Assembly (NCBI GenBank): GCA_020444425.1
Contig: JAHLLB010000013.1
Span: 1 to 64,000, forward strand
Direction of reading: 5' to 3'
Source: a bacterium
GTDB lineage: Bacteria > Electryoneota > Electryoneia > Electryoneales > Electryoneaceae
Length of the DNA: 64,000 nt
The position numbers were made by a program, and so were the translations under genes. This document shows, in pieces, positions 60,549-64,000 of this stretch (position 1 is the stretch's first letter; each line of letters starts with the position of its first letter). The notes beneath the pieces are model-generated. The model did not search any database and was not told where the DNA came from. It saw only the letters and a program-made list of their open reading frames with translations.

Positions 60549-63113
60549 CTATTCCGCATCGACACGCACCCCCTGCGCGATGGACTGCTTCGCGGCGTCA
60601 CGTGCGGGGAACGCTCCCGCCAGCAGCGCCGCGCCGATCATCAGCACACCGGACAACGCGATCTGATCCCACGGCATCCGTAACGCCAACGTCCAGCCGA
60701 AGCTGTACTTGTTGACCACGAACGTCAGCACCAGGCTGAGCAGAATCCCGAGCACCGTACCCAGCCCCCAGCCGATCGTGCCGATCAGGCCAGATTCCAC
60801 GTAAATTCTTCCCATCACCTGCTTTTCACTGCCGCCTATTGCGCGCAGGATCGCAAGCTCACGCCGGCGTTCGACCACCAGAGCCATCATTCCGCCCCAC
60901 ACTGCCAGCAGCGAAACCAGGATCGCCACCGCACGCAAGGCGTACGTGATCGCGAACGTGTTGTCAAACACCTGCAGCACCGATTCCCGCAGGTCACGGT
61001 TGGAGAAGACACTGACCTCGAAATCGTCACCGAGCACGGCGTTGACATGCTCGCGGCCTTCCGACAAGGTCATCCCGTCCGGCAAATAGACAGCAATCGA
61101 CTCCAGCCGGTCATCGCCCCAGTGCTCAACAAACCATGGGCGGTGGACGAGGATCATGCCGGTGTCGCTGGCATAATCGTAGTAGATCGCCCGGATTCGC
61201 ATGCGTTCGGTGCCGGACGGCGTCGGGATATCCAGCGAATCACCCACCCCCCAGCCGGTGCGGAACGCGAGCGGTTCGCTGATGAACACCTGGTTCTCGC
61301 CCGCGACCAGCGGATCGGCCGGCGAGCCACGGATCGTGCCATGGTCAAGCCAACTCAGCCTTTTCTGTTTGCGCACCGATTCCATGTCGACCATCGCGAT
61401 CACGGTCGGCAGGCCGTCAATCGGCACCCGCACGCTGCGGAAGTGGTCAACATCCGCGATTCCTTCCGCGCCGATCAGCCGGTCGAAGGCGTCCATCGGG
61501 ATCAATTCCGGTTTGCCAACGCCGAAGTACGATCCGCTGGTGACAATCAGGTCGGCGGTGACCGTGTTCGTGACCCAGGTTTCCACCGTGTTGCGGAACG
61601 AACCGACCATCATATCGATGCTGAGCCACATCGCAACCGCCGTCGCCAGCGCCGCGACCGCCGGGGCGACACGATGCCGTGAACGTTTTAACACACCCAC
61701 CGCCAACCGTCCGAACGAACCGAGACGGCGTCCGAGCAAACGGGTCAGGATGGCGTGCGCGACTCCCAGCCCCCACGGTGTCGTCAGCGCGCCCGCGAGG
61801 ATGAACAGCGCCGCCGAGGTGTAGCCGGAAACAATCGGATGCTCTGTCCACGGCTTCCACAGCAGGTACAGCCCAATCAGCAGGAACGCCAGCCCGATAT
61901 ACGCAAACAAACCGACACGGATACGCTGTTCCAGCACCTGACGGCTCATGGATTCGCGCGGGGGAACGTGCGACGCTTCCAGCGCCACCGGCCCAACCGA
62001 CAGCAGCGACACGACCACGCCGAGCAGGAAGCTGGTGAACACCGCCTCCCAGTTGATGTACAGCGCCGCCGTCGTCTCGAGCAGGTAGACCGATTCCACC
62101 GTCTGCGACACAGCGATCACCGCACCACGTGCGAGCAGCATGCCGAGCCCGACACCGAGCATCGAGCCGATCAAACCAATGCCCAGCCCTTCAACGAGGA
62201 AGATCCGGCGGACAAACCTCGCCGACCCGCCCAACGACCGGATCAGGCCGGCGTTCTTGCGGCGTTCGACGGCGGTGGTGTTGACGGTCTGGAACACGAG
62301 GAAGCCCGCGACCAGCAAGGCGACGAATGCCAGCGCGGTCAAATTGAGCTGGAACGAGGCCAGCAGCTTCTGCGCCTGCGGACGCCGCCAGCCGGACAGC
62401 TCGACACGGATTCCGTCGCCGAGCCACTGCCGCAACGCCATGATCGCTTCATCACGGTCAACCCCCTCGCGGAAGATGACGTCGATGCGGTGCAAACGGC
62501 CCGGTGTGTCAGCCAGCTGCCACGCGCGCGGCAGGTCCATCACCATCACGTCACGCGTCTGCGCTTTGGCGACATCCTCCCCCTCGAGCAGACCGATCAC
62601 CTGAATCGAGTCGATGACACCATCATGCCGGAACCCGAACCAGTCGCCAGATTCGAGCTGCAGTTCATCCGCCAGCATCGGCGTCATCAGCACGCCGCGC
62701 GGGTGAACGAACAGCGATAGCGCGTCCATGGTGTCGTCCATCTCGGCACGGTACCATGGGCGCATCTCGGCGTCAGTGGCGAGATCGACCCCCAGTAACC
62801 GGACTCGGCGTTCGCTGCGTTCGTCACGGCCATCGAGGATGAACACCGGCGCAGCGGACTGGATCTGGGACATCCGGCTCAGGGGGGCAAACAGGTCAGC
62901 GTCGAGCCAACCTTCGCCGTCAGCGAAGATCTCGGCGTCCGCACGACCGGAGACCATCTCCAACGTGCGGCCAAACGCTTCAACTGCGGAGTAGTTCGCC
63001 AGCCGGATCGCCAGCAGCACCGCGACGCCAACCGCAACACCGAGGATCGCGAGCGCGGTGCGCAGCGGACGTGTCGACCAACCGCGAAGGACGATGCGTG
63101 CGGTCAACGTCAT
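60549..63113 (-). CDS. FtsX-type ABC transporter permease (two FtsX domains)
   Basis: 854 residues, the usual length of the AttF/YbbP-type permeases. N-terminal helix (LRTALAILGVAVGVAVLLAIRLAN), a periplasmic MacB-like domain, first FtsX core (about 250-380; LNLTALAFVALLVAGFLVFQTV with the RRKNAGLIRSLGGS coupling motif), central helices (about 400-450), a second periplasmic domain and second FtsX core (about 715-845; VVERRRELAILRAIGGSEKQV). Works with the ATPase encoded by the overlapping gene. With the adjacent AttH-like lipocalin this matches the AttEFGH-type arrangement, thought to export or relocate a lipid-like substrate. Confidence 0.9.
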   Translation of the reverse strand: MTLTARIVLRGWSTRPLRTALAILGVAVGVAVLLAIRLANYSAVEAFGRTLEMVSGRADAEIFADGEGWLDADLFAPLSRMSQIQSAAPVFILDGRDERSERRVRLLGVDLATDAEMRPWYRAEMDDTMDALSLFVHPRGVLMTPMLADELQLESGDWFGFRHDGVIDSIQVIGLLEGEDVAKAQTRDVMVMDLPRAWQLADTPGRLHRIDVIFREGVDRDEAIMALRQWLGDGIRVELSGWRRPQAQKLLASFQLNLTALAFVALLVAGFLVFQTVNTTAVERRKNAGLIRSLGGSARFVRRIFLVEGLGIGLIGSMLGVGLGMLLARGAVIAVSQTVESVYLLETTAALYINWEAVFTSFLLGVVVSLLSVGPVALEASHVPPRESMSRQVLEQRIRVGLFAYIGLAFLLIGLYLLWKPWTEHPIVSGYTSAALFILAGALTTPWGLGVAHAILTRLLGRRLGSFGRLAVGVLKRSRHRVAPAVAALATAVAMWLSIDMMVGSFRNTVETWVTNTVTADLIVTSGSYFGVGKPELIPMDAFDRLIGAEGIADVDHFRSVRVPIDGLPTVIAMVDMESVRKQKRLSWLDHGTIRGSPADPLVAGENQVFISEPLAFRTGWGVGDSLDIPTPSGTERMRIRAIYYDYASDTGMILVHRPWFVEHWGDDRLESIAVYLPDGMTLSEGREHVNAVLGDDFEVSVFSNRDLRESVLQVFDNTFAITYALRAVAILVSLLAVWGGMMALVVERRRELAILRAIGGSEKQVMGRIYVESGLIGTIGWGLGTVLGILLSLVLTFVVNKYSFGWTLALRMPWDQIALSGVLMIGAALLAGAFPARDAAKQSIAQGVRVDAE

Positions 63114-63790
63114 CCGCTCACCACCTGGCCGTCACGGAGTTGAATGATGCGGTCGGCGCGGGTGACGACGTCCGGGTCATGCGTCGCGACCAGAGCGCTC
63201 GCGCCTTCCTCGGCGGTGATGGCTGCGAACAGGTTCATCACCCGTTCAGAGGCGGTGCTGTCGAGGTTGCCGGTGGGTTCGTCCGCCAGCACCAGCTTCG
63301 GGTGGTTGACCAGGGCGCGGGCGATGGCGGTCCGCTGGATCTCGCCCCCGGACAGCTCGTGCGGACGGTGATCGACACGAGGCACCATCCCGACCTTGTC
63401 GAGCAGCTCCCGGGCGCGATCCTGCGCCTGTTTCGTGCCCATCCCCGCCAGCTCGCCGGGCAACGCCACGTTCTCCAGCACCGTCAGCGCCGGCATCAAG
63501 TGGAAAAACTGGAACACAATGCCGACCGTCGTGCGGCGGTACTGGTCCAGCTTGCTGTTCTCGAGGGTGTCGACACGCGTCCCGGCTACGTTAATTGTGC
63601 CGGAGGTGGGACGGTCAAACGCGCCGACGAGGTTGATCAAGGTCGATTTGCCGCAGCCAGAAGGGCCGGTCAGCACCGTCATTCCGGGGGGCAGGTCAAG
63701 AGTAAGGTCGTTTACCGCGACAACCACACCACCACCGCCACGGTATTCCTTGCGCAACGTCGTAAGTCGGACAATCGGATCTATCGGCAT
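63110..63790 (-). CDS. LolD/AttE-type ABC ATPase
   Basis: 226 residues. Walker [11 protein letters not shown] near residue 39, Q-loop [16 protein letters not shown], signature [15 protein letters not shown], Walker [13 protein letters not shown], switch VATHDPDV. Overlaps the permease gene by 4 nt. First gene of the six-gene minus-strand operon that runs to 55472. Confidence 0.92.
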   Translation of the reverse strand: MPIDPIVRLTTLRKEYRGGGGVVVAVNDLTLDLPPGMTVLTGPSGCGKSTLINLVGAFDRPTSGTINVAGTRVDTLENSKLDQYRRTTVGIVFQFFHLMPALTVLENVALPGELAGMGTKQAQDRARELLDKVGMVPRVDHRPHELSGGEIQRTAIARALVNHPKLVLADEPTGNLDSTASERVMNLFAAITAEEGASALVATHDPDVVTRADRIIQLRDGQVVSG

Positions 63791-63822
63791 GATGAACCAT
63801 CACCACGGGTTGAGTTGATACA

Positions 63823-63836
63823 GTGTATAAATACAC
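63823..63836. promoter_or_regulatory. Inverted repeat GTGTAT-AA-ATACAC upstream of the operon
   Basis: A 6-bp inverted repeat 33 bp upstream of the ATPase start, containing TATAAATA that could serve as a -10 region on either strand. A candidate promoter/operator of the six-gene operon. The rest of the window end (63837-64000) shows no gene. Confidence 0.35.
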
Positions 63837-64000
63837 GGCAAAGCGGATGCCGAATCTGCTCAGCCTGATCACCCTGCAGAGCGCTCCGGGTTCCCACCGT
63901 GGCGCCTTTCCGGACGTGGTCAGGGAACACATTTTCAGATAAATACAGTTCTGTGATGTAAACTGGCCGTTTAACGTGTTACTTTTCAGAATTCCATTCG

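Overview
The window is 64 kb of GC-rich bacterial DNA (about 60% by the stretches I counted by hand) with roughly 44 protein-coding genes. I see no rRNA, tRNA, CRISPR array, transposase or integrase. Six secreted proteins end in a type IX secretion (T9SS) sorting domain: a Y-P-N-P-[FA]-N motif about 80 residues from the end and a final hydrophobic-plus-Lys tail (LLK, LMK, LVK, VVK). A PorX-type response regulator/PglZ protein, the known T9SS regulator, is also present. Together with ClpC, Lol-type exporters, a tricorn-like protease and outer-membrane beta-barrels, this points to a didermic member of the FCB superphylum. The GC content and gene mix fit an uncultured candidate phylum (Zixibacteria-, Latescibacterota- or Electryoneota-like) better than Bacteroidota proper. 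This placement is inference.

Layout. 255-3061: three-gene envelope operon (DUF4139 protein, propeller lipoprotein, DUF2141 protein). 3123-6097: a secreted peptidylarginine-deiminase-like gene lying between two direct copies of an intergenic repeat. 6133-9697: a membrane-anchored TrpF paralog divergent from an OPT transporter. 10127-13471: tricorn-like protease. 13485-19608: three secreted beta-rich proteins, two of them T9SS cargo. 20190-23297: MerR-type regulator with a Cys-rich tail, NarI/DsrM-like cytochrome b and DsrK/HdrD-like iron-sulfur protein in one operon. 23658-29488: T9SS cargo, lipoprotein, sulfatase, T9SS cargo. 29790-31927: LolC/E and LolD. 32130-35498: ClpC, then a GH108 muramidase. 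35704-39415: sulfotransferase and a tandem hydrolase/pseudohydrolase pair. 39623-40244: MntA-HepT toxin-antitoxin. 40318-43597: sucC and sucD separated by a lower-GC HATPase plus STAS-like (DUF4325) gene pair. 43938-47368: propeller lipoprotein and two divergent sugar-nucleotide epimerases. 47369-49867: a secreted propeller gene between two direct copies of a second repeat. 49868-53262: outer-membrane barrel, two small membrane proteins, DUF2520 protein. 53485-55053: porX. 55472-63790: six-gene minus-strand operon (LolD-like ATPase, FtsX-like permease, CrtC/AttH lipocalin, cupredoxin, sensor kinase, porin).

The most unusual layer is between the genes. Several families of short palindromic repeats recur across the window. 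Two of them have entered coding sequences in frame (14030-14058 and 59887-59914), one supplies the start codon of lolC (29790), and two longer composite repeats each bracket one secreted-protein gene. Independently, about ten genes are followed directly after the stop codon by short-period degenerate direct repeats whose themes recur at unrelated genes.
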